A DNA stretch of 64,000 bases from Holothuria scabra (lineage: Eukaryota > Echinodermata > Holothuroidea > Aspidochirotida > Holothuriidae), in the NCBI GenBank assembly GCA_037179385.1, contig CM074193.1, positions 9,445,547 through 9,509,546 of the forward strand, read 5' to 3'. The notes under the pieces were generated by a model, which had not been told where the DNA came from, did not search any database, and saw only the letters and a program-made list of their open reading frames with translations. Position numbers and translations under genes: made by a program. This document shows, one piece after another, positions 1 to 11,670 of this stretch (its first letter is position 1; the number at the start of each line of letters is the position of its first letter).

Positions 1-1779
1 AACTTACGTGGGTTTTTCTCCAGGTACACTGACTCTCTCCCAATTGGCATTATGCTTGCCACTACAGTCAGTTGCCCAGTGGACAAAAGTCCTGCATTGC
101 ACTGAACCACCCTTGGATGGAGCAAGTAACTAACCAACTTTGCCCTGCAGGGCTGTTGTGGCTTTAAACCCCTCCCCCTGAACATTATGAGGACAAAAGT
201 TCCATAAAGTCCCCCACTACTGATGAAAAAAAATTCCTTCTTATTTCTCAGCAAAATTTTTCTCAATTTGCATCCATTTTAATTGCAGAAAATTCTGTCT
301 TTTCATATGCTAAAGTGCACCAAATTGCATTTCAAGAGTGTTGAAATTGCAAAACTGAGGTGGGCACCCCCTCCCCTCATTCCCCTTCCCCAAGCAGGTG
401 ATCATACTTCAGACCTCCTATGGAAAAAATTCTGGATCCACACCTCAAAATTTAAATAAAATTTGGGTACTTAATTTCAAAAGGAGAGAGGGCAAACCCC
501 CTCCTCCATGGGAGTGATCCACCACCAGACTGTAGATACTTCAAAGGTGGATCTAAAACTGGCTTCTCGGAACTTGATTGCTTAAAACTATTGGCTACGG
601 AATTATGTAGCTAACTAGGAGTAGTACAATAGCATGACAGCATCACTACAGCAGCTAGTTCTTACTCTCAGATCCAGTTGTTCCCAAACTTCTCATGGTA
701 TTTATTGATGATTAAGCTCTGCTACTGGCTAATGCTAATGGCAGACAGTAGGCACTAGGGTTGTCACCAGGCCATTTTGAGAGTTGGGTAATGGGGTTTA
801 AGGGGTAGGGAATGTCCTCTTCGGCTTCCCCACTGACAAATTTCTGCAGATTGAAGAAAGCTTAGATTAAAACATGAAACTATCACTCAATTCTTAAGAA
901 ATCTTAAAATTTTATTCAGTTAGGGTAAGAAGTGCAAGGCGGTGATGCTAAAACTGATGGTGAGTACTGGGCTGAGTTTTTTGAAAAGAAAAGAGAAGGT
1001 TTAATTTGAAAAGAGAATGTTTAATTTTTTGCCCACATTTGATGTGTGAACAGTTCCACATTCCAACAGGTCAAATTTTCTCATACTGAATGTATTGACC
1101 CTAATGTTTAATGTCTAAAAGGAAACAGCGTGTGCAAGGTTGTGGAAATTAACATTAAAATGTGTCTTCCTGGAAAAACTGTTGGAAATTTAAGGTGGGT
1201 TTACATTCTTTGACCATTATAGTGTCTAATAATCAAAAAAATAGCATGTACAGAGAAAAGTTTGTCTAAGCTACCTCTTAGAGTGCAGGAAATGGCACTA
1301 GTTCTCAGTCTCTCCTTATAGGTATACTGTACTAAAAATAAGTTTTGTTCAAAACACCCTAAAAATTTATATCCTCAAGGCAAATTTTTAAGTTTTGTTC
1401 AAAACACACTTTGCCTAATACATTTTTTACATTCAAATTTCATGTCCCAAAGGAGGTGCAAGCCGAGAGGGGTTGAAGGCATTTGACTGGGGGGGCTCTT
1501 TCCCCTGCCCCCCTTCTTACCACAACTTCTGCAGCAAAGTGACAATTGGTGTTTTGAATCATTCATGAGGGTCAGGCGATTATAAAAAGACATTGCAGGG
1601 TGCAGTACTCATGAAATTGCTGTATTTTCCTTTCATATCAAACCTGATACAGTAAACAATGTCACCCTTAACATTCACAATAAATCAGTCATGGTAGATT
1701 ATGTTGGATAATGATGTGAAGAAGTGTTGTTGTTCACTTTATATAATAACTAGGTGCTTATTGGGATGGTACTAATTCA
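1..1779. other. No gene recognised
   Basis: Only short frames are present. A 19-bp direct repeat (TAAGTTTTGTTCAAAACAC) occurs at about 1340 and 1389. C-rich stretches around 365-410 and 1490-1515 are low complexity. I see no coding or RNA feature. Confidence 0.5.
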
Positions 1780-2640
1780 GAAGTGGCATACCTATGCATA
1801 CACCTGTAGCCAGATTATGCACATGCATGTACGGTATCCCTACCCCTAACCCAGTATTACTAGGCATGTGCAACACTAACCCTATTTACTATACATGTGT
1901 ACGTACCTCTAACCTCATTAATGCATATATATAACCCTAACCCTATAACTGGTTACTTATTGGGTATGTAATCATTATGACAATTGATGGTGGGCCCAGG
2001 TGGTCTCAAAAATTTGAAAAAATGCTCCTGGAAGTGAAAAATTGCATTTTTGAAGAACCACATATCCAAAAATCAGCAAGTACTGCTAATCTGAAATCAG
2101 ATTATATTTATATTGCCACCAGACATCTCATTTACCAAATTTGGGCCTTATATCTCTTTCCTATGAAAAGCAATCAGCATTCAAATTCATGAAAAGACTC
2201 AAAAGCAACATTTGGCATGAAAATATGGTGTTGCACAATACTTTTTAGAAGGCTGTAACTCCCAAACTGCTTGAGCTACAGTATGGGCCGTAGAATTTCA
2301 GTGAGTTCTTGTTGAATATGCAGCAACATAATATATGAAAATCATCAAACTCTGAGACAGTCACCTGGGGACTTTCCTGAAAATTTGTTGATTTTGCAAG
2401 GAATGAGCATTACATAAACTTAAGTAGCCATATGCATACGTATGCATATACTTAAACGTACAATAGGGTAGGCCTATATATTCCCACGTGTGCATATACA
2501 GTACCTACACATAGCCCCCCTAACCTTGTACCTATCCATACACTGCATGTGTATTACAGTATATCCCTAACCCTAACCTTAACCCCAACTGTATTACTAT
2601 GCATACGTATCCACGTAAGAAGTATGATGTAGGTTCCGGG
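1780..2640. repeat. Degenerate CCCTAA-type and alternating purine-pyrimidine tracts
   Basis: Scattered short blocks such as ATAACCCTAACCCTATAAC and CCCTAACCCTAACCTTAACC alternate with ATGCATACGTATGCATATAC-like palindromic stretches. A similar mixture recurs at 53.44-53.72 kb. The CCCTAA copies are few and imperfect, so this is interstitial repeat DNA, not a telomere. Confidence 0.6.
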
Positions 2641-3464
2641 CACTGTTTCTAAATTGGAGCTAAGTTTTGATACATTTTTCTTAAAGAAATAACAGTTCAT
2701 AGGAAAGTCGTTCTCAAATGCTAATGATAGCACTGTTTAACATTGTTTTTAAAATTGTCTTAAAATATTTATTTAGAGAACGGCACATCACTAACCATAA
2801 AAATTGTAAAATTTTAAGTTATTTCCCCTCATTTACTATGGAATAGAACAACTGGACGTGCAGTAGCCATGAGCTCAGATTTGTTATGTAGCATTGTGTG
2901 TACACAGAAAATCCCCACCTACGATCACAAAAAAATTGGTGTACAGTACCTCTGGCAAGGGCTTTACTTGGAATGCTTCTGCTTCTGCTTGATACTGTGC
3001 AAACACCGTAGGCTGGTTATCACACACAGGTCAGTGTGGAAAGGGATATACCTAAATCTTAAAGTGCACCTTTGAAACAAGATTTTGGAGACTGACATCA
3101 GCTGGACGAGATTTGAAGGAACAAATGTCTGGTGACATGTACAGATGAAGGTAGGAGATTCCATTGTCATGAATTTCTTGGGTACATAGAGTACTGATAA
3201 CACTGCTCACTAAATGTTGGAGTAACAATAATGTGTGCGCCTTGATTACGTCTCTTGGTCCTGTTGGGATTGCTCTGGAGCTGGATGTTAGAGGGAGTAA
3301 TATTATGAACCTCTTGAATAATCAGGCCTTGAAGGGCAGTTGTTTTACGACGCTAAGGGACCACGAATGTGGGAGAAGCCATTTGCTTATGAATTACAAC
3401 TTCACGTTGGGTGGCAACCAATTCAACAATTTGGATCGAATTTGGTATTTTTTTTTCTTTCTGA

Positions 3465-3580
3465 AAGGCCAGTTCAGATGGGAAAACCGTAGATTGCTCT
3501 TGGATGAAAAACTCACCTTACTTTGACCCGGCCAGGAATCGAACTCCAGACCTCCCGGTTGCTAAGCTTTATCGCTTCAA
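3465..3580 (-). mobile_element. tRNA-derived SINE fragment
   Basis: On the minus strand this reads CCGGGAGGTCTGGAGTTCGA then TTCCTGGCCGGGTCAAAG. This is an RNA polymerase III B-box and downstream boundary like that of the fuller SINE at 57.2-57.4 kb. The A-box half is missing or degenerate. Confidence 0.65.
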
Positions 3581-3744
3581 ATGAACCTCCTTATATATAG
3601 AAATGAGACGAAGTCTAGAGCGTCATACTTCCAGGGGTTCCCATTTGAGATCTGCTAACATATTTGTGATGCCGTCTCTGTAGTTGTAGTAATTAAACAG
3701 CAAAGCGAGCTGCACATTGCTAGACATTTTCAAGCATCACCTAG

Positions 3745-5275
3745 TGCACCTTCAATATATAAGGATCCCATATGGTTCCACCATACTCCAGTATAGATTG
3801 GACCAGTGTTGTGTAGGCAGTTTCCTTTACACCTTTACTGCAGGAGTAGGTGTTTCTTTGCAGTAGACCAAGCAAATACTTGCCTTGTTGGTTATTTGCT
3901 TACAGTAATATGGGGGTCCAGGAAAGATCGTTACTAATTTCAACTCCCAGATAAGTCTGATGATTGACAGATTGTAAAACCCTCCCATTCATATAGTAGT
4001 CCTTAATTAGGGGTATAGATTTATGGGACACTTGCATAGTATAGCACTTAGAGACATTAAAGGACATTTGGCATGTAGAACCCCAAGTACTCAAAGAGTC
4101 AATGTCATGCTGAAAAGATCACTGTCGATAGTTGATTCAATTTCCCTATACATGATGCAGTCATCAGCAAATAATCTAACACTTGATTGTACCGTACTAG
4201 GGAGATCTTTTAAATATGAGAAAAAGCAAGGGACCCAGTACAGTTCCTTGGGGGACACCTGAGGTAACCGGGGACTGACTTGATGTAGCCCTCAAACAGG
4301 GCTGTGTGTTTGTTACATGGCCTAGGCTCATTCCTCTCACAACACAGCCCTTGCGCAGGCGGATAACTTTCGCAAACATAGTCACTAGCCAGGACACCCG
4401 CGGAACGTCATCTCTTGCGTCCCCAAATAAAAAAAATATTCTCACCAAACTTCACACAGATGATCTCTGACACTGCATTTCCCTTTTGGCAGAAGATGTT
4501 CACAAAGTTCTATCAAAGAATGGCCTAACTTTTACTCCCAATTTTGAGAGTAACAGCAAGTCAATGGGTCATGTTTTCGAGTTCCCAACAACTGTTCTCA
4601 TTAGAGGTCACAGGTCACGAGGGCGAAACGGGACACTTTACCTGCATACCTGTCTTATATTTTTATCTTTCATTCAGTAACAATAAGAAGTGAATGTTAT
4701 TGGAAATGCAGCGTAGACTATAAGCTTCTGTCACTTAGCAACTGCAATCCAATCCAATCATAACACCAAAAGAAAATGGCCGCTACTCGTGCAGAAGACG
4801 ACACGACGCAATGCTAGATTTTTCTTTATATCTTGTTCCAAATGATCCCTGTTTGCAGTTATTTTGGTCAGACCTCAACAATAATGCTTTTTCCGTTCAT
4901 TGTATGATACTTAAACTTGTAAAGGTATTAAACCAGGTTAGTTACAGTATTTCATATTTTGTGCATCCTGGTTAGTGACTACGTTTGTGAACGTTATCTG
5001 CGCAAGGGCGGTGTTGTGAGAGTAGTGAGCGTAGGCCATGTACAGTAACGAACACACAGCCCTGTTCTAGGGCTAGACTTGATGATGCTCAATCTATAAG
5101 AACTTTTTGGTGTCTCTTGGTAAGGAGAGTCTCAATCCAGTCCAGGAGGCTGCTGTCGATGCCCATATTCTTTAATTTACGTAATACAAGTCTTTGATGT
5201 TGGACAGTATCAAAAGCCTTGCTAAAATCCAAGATAACAACCCTGGGCTGCAACTGCAAGTGATGTGCAATGAAT
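3745..5275 (-). pseudogene. CR1/Jockey-group LINE reverse transcriptase fragment split by a DNA transposon
   Basis: Read on the minus strand, 5275-5085 encodes RT motif A (VVILDFSKAFDTVQHQRL) and 4270-3745 encodes SGVPQGTVLGPLLFLIF, then the thumb region (STWGSTCQMSFNVSKC, YLGVEISNDLSW, ILEYGGTIWDP). A 790-bp insert separates them. When the insert and one 9-bp duplication are removed, the two parts join in one frame, with one nonsense codon just upstream. The fragment lacks its 5' endonuclease region and 3' UTR. It is a dead remnant. Confidence 0.85.
4286..5075. mobile_element. Non-autonomous TIR transposon (Mutator-like by TSD), 790 bp
   Basis: The ends are TAGCCCTCAAACAGGGCTGT and the inverted counterpart TAGCCCTAGAACAGGGCTGT, with inverted similarity over about 105 bp. 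It is flanked by the 9-bp direct repeat GACTTGATG (4277-4285 and 5076-5084). Removing it restores the host LINE frame, which confirms the boundaries. A 9-bp TSD with long TIRs fits Mutator-like elements; no transposase is present. Related pieces lie at 5585-5655 and 13015-13297. Confidence 0.88.
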
Positions 5276-5584
5276 AAATTGTGTTAAAGCAAAGACTTCC
5301 TATAGTCTGGCATACAAGTACAGAAAAGGTTTTAATCTACCATGGCATGATTCTTTGGCGTATGGTTAACCTATTTTCCAGTATGGATTGGATTTCTACG
5401 CAAATTGAACAATTTTGGCTCCAACACCGGCAGACGTTGGTTTTTGTTACTATGAGCTCAACAAAAGACTTCGTCCGCTCCACGGGCAAAGCTTAGCTTA
5501 CCTAGGCTAGACCTAGCCTAGCTAGGCTAGCCTCAGTCTAGCCTAGGCGTAACTTTAGGCCTAACGTTAGGCCCAAGTCAGAAC

Positions 5585-5655
5585 TACTTAGGCCTAGCCC
5601 TCGAACAGGGCTGTACGTGTGTTCGTTCCTCTCACAACACAGCCCTTGCGCATGG
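5585..5655. mobile_element. Short copy of the TAGCCCT-ended TIR family
   Basis: This holds CTAGCCCTCGAACAGGGCTG near one side and CACAACACAGCCCTTGCGCA at the other, in the same order as the terminal region of the 4286-5075 element. It sits beside CTAGGC-rich low-complexity sequence. Confidence 0.7.
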
Positions 5656-5689
5656 CACGCCAAAAGGCTCACCAAATATGATGATGTTC

Positions 5690-6125
5690 TAAAAATACAC
5701 GTTCATGTACTAAAATTACACGTTCATGTACCAAAAATATAAGATGATGTACTAACTTCATATCATCATGATGTAAATTTACACCATCATGTACTAAAAC
5801 CATAAGTTCATCATGTTAAATGTTAGGTTGTACATGTAAAATCACACGATGTACATCTAAAAACACACATTGTACATGTAAAAACGTAAGATCATCATGT
5901 TATTATTGTCTCTTCCGCACGCCATACAGAATGAGCCTTTCGGCGTACCAGAAGTCCGCCAAAAGGCTCACCGAATGTGATGTAGTAAAAGTACAAGTTC
6001 ATGTACTAACTGCTTACGATCATGTACTGATTTCATACGTTCATGTACTGTATGCTTACGTACATGTACTGATTTCATACGATCATGTACTAAATGTCAG
6101 TACATGATCGTAAGAAATCAGTACG
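5690..6125. repeat. Degenerate tandem repeat with a 21-bp unit (CATGTACTAACTGCTTACGAT type)
   Basis: From about 5995 to 6095 the unit CATGTACT followed by a 13-bp variable part repeats at 21-bp spacing, alternating CTGCTTACGAT- and GATTTCATACG-type spacers. Looser copies fill 5690-5900. It ends in an inverted copy (AGTACATGATCGTAAG). Reading frames across it are artefacts. Confidence 0.7.
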
Positions 6126-6189
6126 AAGCTACTTGTTGATGATACCCCAGTTCACCTCTCTCTGACACTTTTCTTCGTAGCTTCAACTT

Positions 6190-7060
6190 AGAAGATACTA
6201 TCCTCATGTGTGGTCTTACATGCGGCCAAATTCTCATGTGTGTACCTCTACATTAATCAAAGCTTGTGATATAATTAAAAAGCTGTACAACTTGGAAAAT
6301 GATTTTGCGAATAATGTATTTAGAGTCAAAGATATTTATAAGAGGATGCACCCTTCTGACGTTCGAATTCTAGCTGTAAGGGACCATCCATCCTATCCCT
6401 GGAATGAGATCTGGAAATTGCCTTTTCACAATTTGCACCGCAACTGAAATGGTTTCCCACTTACTTTGGGAATGTCCAAAGATACAAACTTTTTTAGAAT
6501 GGGTTAAGAGAGTCTATGATGATGTGACCAACGGCTCCCTCATCCGCGCCTCGTGGAAAACTTCTTTTTATATGGTTTCTCCCACAACAGTATTGAAAAA
6601 TCAGTGTTTAGCAAAGTTTGGTATGTGTTTTGTACTACAAAGTTTATTCTATGGAAATCTAGGTGTCCTCAGGTGTTTGAATCTAAGTATCAATCTGCTC
6701 CAACAATTCTTTCTATAATTATTACAGAGATCAAGACAAGGGTCGCCGCTGATTACAAACGTTTCACTAAAACTACTATAAGTTCGATAAGGTTTGGGTG
6801 GGTAATAACTCTTTCGTCATCAGGAGGGACAAAAAGCTGGAATTTCTTCTGTAACATTTTGTTTGTAATTTGTGATTATTTGTATAAAGTTATTCTTCCT
6901 TGATACTCTGTGGGATTTAATTGGTACTGCGAAATGTGTGTAAAATTGTATAAACATGTAAATAATTTAGCACTGTAAAAATTAATTAATTAAGCTGTAA
7001 ATACTTGTAAATATTAAAGTTACTTTCCAAGGATGGAAATAAAGTTCTTTTTAAAAAAAA
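6190..7060 (+). pseudogene. 3' end of an L1/Tx1-like LINE (zf-RVT region, 3' UTR and poly-A)
   Basis: The frame from about 6208 encodes a C-terminal LINE region ending PWNEIWKLPFHNLHRN. After a frameshift near 6446 it continues TEMVSHLLWECPKIQTFLEW, the zinc-knuckle motif (HLLWECP) found after the RT of L1/Tx1-type elements. A 3' UTR follows with AATAAAG at about 7038 and a poly-A run ending at 7060. The element is 5' truncated and frame-broken. Confidence 0.75.
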
Positions 7061-7240
7061 GAAATGTTAATTTACCGTAATTGCATAATGAGTCAGGGTA
7101 TTATTGAAAGAGTGATGTATGATAAATTATTCAGCTGTAAATACTTGTATATATTATTATTTTTATCATTTAATTTGCTGTTTTGTATGTATATATGTTG
7201 AGAATGGAAATAAAGTTCTTCCAACAAAAAAAAAAAAAAT
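7061..7240 (+). mobile_element. Second, related LINE 3' terminus with poly-A tail
   Basis: This segment repeats the 3' tail of the element just upstream: GCTGTAAATACTTGTA, then GGAAATAAAGTTCTT, then a 13-A tail at about 7226-7238. Two 3' ends of one family lie head to tail, as expected if a 5'-truncated copy inserted into or beside the first tail. Confidence 0.75.
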
Positions 7241-8081
7241 GTGCATATTGGTAATGATCAAACAAAATGGGAGCAGTTGGAATATAAAAGGTTAAAAGAG
7301 GAGATTTTAAGGAGGACGCAAAATGGTGAAACTGATTTAGTAATTAGGGATATGCAAATTCGTGAGCATGTTCGAAAAGGGCCTGGGGGAGAGGCCTAGA
7401 TCTGGTATTGATGTAAGCTCTGGAAATGTAAATAGTGTAAATAGATTGAAAGTTTTGTATGCAAATTGTGACTCTCTCCCAAACAAACTGGAGGAGTTAA
7501 AAGTTTATACTGAGAAGTTAAAGCCACATATTTCTTTAACTGAGTGTATTCCAAAAAATGTTCAAAGAATCTCAGCAGCAAGAGATGAACTTATTTTTAG
7601 TTTGCAAATTGAGGGTTATGAGTTATATCATAATTGGTCAAGTGTAGGAAGGGGAGTGGCTCTTTATGTGGATAATAATATTAAATCTTCAGCTGTTCAG
7701 ACCTCCTTTTCTTCGGAGGCTTTGTTGGTAGAGGTGAATATGGGACAAGATAGTCCCCTATGTGTTGGTTGTATACAGGAGCCCCTCTAGCTCTGATAAG
7801 AATGACATTTTGTAAATGAATCCATGAAGGAATGGACAAATAGAAGATATAGAGATGGTTTAATAGTGGGTGATTTTAATTTTAAAGATATTGATTGGGG
7901 CACTGAAACTGCCTCATATATTAAGGCCAATTGTTTTCTCTCCTCAGTGAAAGACAATTTTTTATATCAACATCAGAGGAGTGAGACAAGGCATAGATAC
8001 GGCCAGGTTTCATCCTTATTAGATCTTGTTTTTACCCAAGATCCTGATATTGTGTTGTCTGTATCTCAGTTTCCTGGACTA

Positions 8082-8275
8082 CAATCTTGGACAAAACTCC
8101 TTGGGACACCCCGCTCCCCTTCGCAATGTTGACCACAGTTAGCCTATTCACGGCATACAGTCACTCTTTCAGCGCAACATTGAAGGGGGGGCGGGGGAGG
8201 GGTACTCATGCAAGCCTTTGAACTGGAATTCAAGAATATTATGGCAAAGTGTCCCAACAGTTTTGTCCAAGATTG
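8082..8275. repeat. MITE copy A with 17-bp terminal inverted repeats
   Basis: This is 194 bp with ends CAATCTTGGACAAAACT and its inverse. It is nearly identical to copy B at 9445-9640 and in the same orientation. The TA-flanked outer end suggests a Tc1/mariner-type origin. Confidence 0.9.
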
Positions 8276-9444
8276 TCTGAGAATTACGAGAAGTTAGAAC
8301 TTCTCGCGTCACACAGTAGAAAGTGTCACTTGGTCTTGATGAGTTGTTTAGCAAAAGGGAATAAGTTTAAGCGCCCCATCATTCAGGTAGTTGTTCTCAA
8401 CAGTGACCTGTTTTTGGTTTACACTGTCTTAGCAGGTAAAAATAAAAAAAATATTGAAAAGGTGTTCTTGTTTATATATTTATATTGTTCAAAACAGTGA
8501 CCTGTTACCTGATAAGTGCATTTTGGAGAACAGAGGCACTGTTGTATCCTGCCTATTACTCTATTTTAAAGTAATTTACCGCGTTCTCTCAAGAAAAAAA
8601 TATGCTGTACATGGGAACTTGACGAGACCGGCAGTGAAAGATAAGTTTAATCAAACGGTCTACCATTTATTTTGAAAGCAAATTTAGAAGCAAAAAGCAA
8701 TGAAATTGCTTCGGTTTAAGGAGGGAAAAAAGCATGCGTAACCAGTTTCATGTAACGTGAAAAATGGAGTCACAGGGGTGCAATTTGCTTCAAAATATGC
8801 CAAAAACCAGCCTTAACTAACGATCTACCATCGTTATAATTAAAAGCTTGGCTCTCAGATGTGCTTTTAACATTTCATGGTAGATTGTAGCGCTCTTTTA
8901 GTTAATATCTCGTCTCCTTACCACCAGTTTGCAATAGGAGTCAGACTTTTCTATCCATGGAAGATATTGTTTTGGTTATATGTACTGTATATATATATAT
9001 ATATAGTATCTATCGGAATAGAACATATTCTGGCGATTACCCGGGTCTGAAAAATATTCAAAAGTCTCCTTCTGTATTTCAAATGTTAAATCATTGGCTC
9101 TAAAATTGCCTCCTCCAAGTTTAAATTTGTATTTAATTGAGTTTGCATCTGGATTACGAGGTCGAATTGGTAGGCATTCTGCCAGTACCTCCGCCTATGG
9201 CTTACTAGCTGCAAATTCCACGCGAATACCTGCAACGGTCTTTTCTTTATTATCGTCCTGACTCTAAATAAATGTAAACAAATGAATCAAACAACACATT
9301 AAAACAACTCTTTATGCTACTTTCATTACCCTAAAATCCTCAGACCTATAAGCCTCCGAAAAAACTTTTCCGAAAAAGTCGGCCGAAAAATGTAACCATT
9401 ATCTATTGAATTTGTTCTCATAAATAATACACGTGGAGCTCAGA

Positions 9445-9640
9445 CAATCTTGGACAAAACTCCTTGGGACACCCCGCTCCCCTTCGCAATGTTGACCACA
9501 GTTAGCCTGTTCATGGTATACAGTCACTCTTTCAGCGCAACATTGAAAGGGGGGAACGGGGGAGGGGGACTCATGCAAGCCTTTGAACGGGAATTCAAGA
9601 ATATTATGGCAAAGTGTCCCAACAGTTTTGTCCAAGATTG
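9445..9640. repeat. MITE copy B with 17-bp terminal inverted repeats
   Basis: This is 196 bp and differs from copy A by scattered substitutions and a slightly different G-rich stretch in the middle. It forms the right end of the composite insertion. Confidence 0.9.
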
Positions 9641-11670
9641 TAGGTAACAGTGATCATGACATTTTATTAGTAGAAACTTCTGGGGAGCCAGTGACTGACA
9701 TTCATCAGACTACCAAATTTTTGTATAATTAGGGTGACTATCAGGGACTAAGGAAGTCTTTGGCTCTAAACGGGGAGTCTGAACTTAAAGACAAGTCTGT
9801 TGAGGAATCGTGGGCTATCTTTATTAAAGGACATCTTTTAGCTGCTATTAATGTCAATATTCCTTAGGCTACTGGCATTGATACAGGGATTAAGCATAGA
9901 AAGAAACCTGTTTGGATGAAAGGGCAGGCTACTGCTAAAGTTAAAGCAAAGGTTCTTTCTTAAGCCTGGAGGAATTACTTAAAAACTCAAAGTATGAATG
10001 ATTATAAGATTTATGCGAAGCTACGGATTCAGGCTACATGGGAAACAAGGAGGGCCATTTGTGAGTTTGAGAAAAAAATTGCAACTGAAATTAAGCAAAA
10101 TCCAAAGGCCTTCTGGAACTATACTCGTAGAAAAACAACAATTTGTCAGCCAGTTCAGGACACTGCAGTGGAGGGAGTTCTAGGTAAACTTAAAAATTCT
10201 AGTGTAAATGAATCTCAAGGGCCTGATCAGATCTATCCTAGAGTTCTTTTTGAAGCTTGTGATGAAATAGTGGCAGCCTTGGTGATTATTTTTCAGAGGA
10301 CTCTTAGTCATCACACCTTGCCTAGTGATTGGAAATCTGCTCATGTTACCCCCTTATTAAAGAAGGGAAGCAGATCTCTGCCTGCAAATTATCGACCGGT
10401 TAGCCTCATTTCTGTGGTGTGCAAAATTTGTGAGTCGCTTTTAAAAGATAGTATTATGAAGTATATGATGAGTAATGATTTACTGTCTGCCAATCAGTAT
10501 GGATTTGTTTCAGGTAGACCTTGTGTTTCACAACTTGTGGATGTATTTGATGATTGGACCAAAGCTTGGGATGCAGGCAATGGCATTCATGTTATTTATA
10601 CTGATTTCATGAAGGCTTTTGACAAGGCGCCACATGAAAGGTTGTTAGTGAAATTTAAGTCTTATGGTATTAAGGGTGATTTGTTGGAATGGATAAGGCA
10701 ATTTCTGATGAATCATAGCCAGAGGGTTTTTGTGGAAGGAAATAAAAAAAAGGAGATATTGCAAGTGGTATCCCTCAAGGTAGTGTGCTTGGGCCAGTTT
10801 TATTTCTCATATACAGTATATTAACGATTTGCCACTTGTATTACGGATTGTAGAGTGAAAATTTTTGCTGACGACACTAAACTATATAAGGAAATCCAAT
10901 CGCAGCGTGACTGTAGTGTTCTTCAGAGTAATATTGAGAATATCTACGAGTGGTCAAGGAAATGGCAACTTCGCTTTCATCCTGATAAGTGTCATGTTTT
11001 GAGAATTGGTTGCTCTCATCCTGAGTTTTGTTGTGGCATGTTAGATAACGAAGGAAAGTGTCATAGTCTAGAAGTTGTGACTTCAGAGAAAGATCTTGGA
11101 GTTATTGTCGATAGTGATCTTGTATTCAGGGAGCATATCGCTCAGATTGTCACAAAAGCAAACTGTATTCTTGGTGTAATTAGGAGGTCCTTTAGGTTTT
11201 TGGATATGGATTACCTGCTTGGTCACCATTTTACACACGTGAAGTAGAGGCTATTGAATCTGTGCAACGTAGAGCAACTAAGATAGTGCCTGGATGAAGT
11301 GAGTTGCCATATGAGGAGAGACTTAGAAATTTGAATTTGTTTTCACTTACTCATAGGCGTCTGAGAAAAGACATGTTTTTCATGTTTAAGTATTTTCATG
11401 GACTGATCACAACTGACCACAGGCTGTTTGAATTAGTACCAGTTTGTTCTGTTACAAGAGGGCATTCATATAAGATTGTTAAATCCAGGTTTTAAACTTT
11501 ATTGCAGCTAAAGTTCTTTACTCAGCGTTCAATTGATCATTGGAATACCTTACCAGATGATGTAGCAACCTCTAAAACTTTTGACATATTTAAATTGGGT
11601 TGTCGCACTAAAAATACCACTACACGAAAAATATCAAACTTCAAGAATTTGACTGATTCACATTGTTAAG

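Larger units (their letters stand above)
8082..9640. mobile_element. Composite insertion: two direct MITE copies flanking 1.17 kb, TA target duplication
   Basis: The outer ends are CAATCTTGGACAAAACT and AGTTTTGTCCAAGATTG, flanked on both sides by TA (8080-8081, 9641-9642). The LINE frame rejoins exactly when the whole 1,559 bp plus one TA is removed. The inner junctions lack TA. The inner segment (8276-9444) starts TCTGAG, ends CTCAGA and has no coding potential; it includes a TA microsatellite at about 8988-9005. Confidence 0.85.
7245..11670 (+). pseudogene. CR1-like LINE (ORF1 end, endonuclease, reverse transcriptase), degenerate
   Basis: The order is an ORF1-like C-terminus (RRTQNGETDLVIRDMQIRE), then the apurinic-type endonuclease (KVLYANCDSLPNKLEELK, GLIVGDFNFKDIDW, SLLDLVFTQDP). 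After the insert at 8082-9640 comes the catalytic GNSDHDIL, then RT fingers (GPDQIYPRVL, LPANYRPVSLISV), motif A YTDFMKAFDKAPHERL, SGIPQGSVLGP in a shifted frame near 10770, motif C FADDTKLY (10865), thumb sequence and a C-terminal domain to about 11665. Several frameshifts and stops make it inactive. Removing the insert joins PGL and GNSDHD in frame. Confidence 0.88.

Noticed and set aside
1840..2600. Telomere
   Set aside because: CCCTAA copies are few, imperfect and mixed with other motifs; the region is interstitial.
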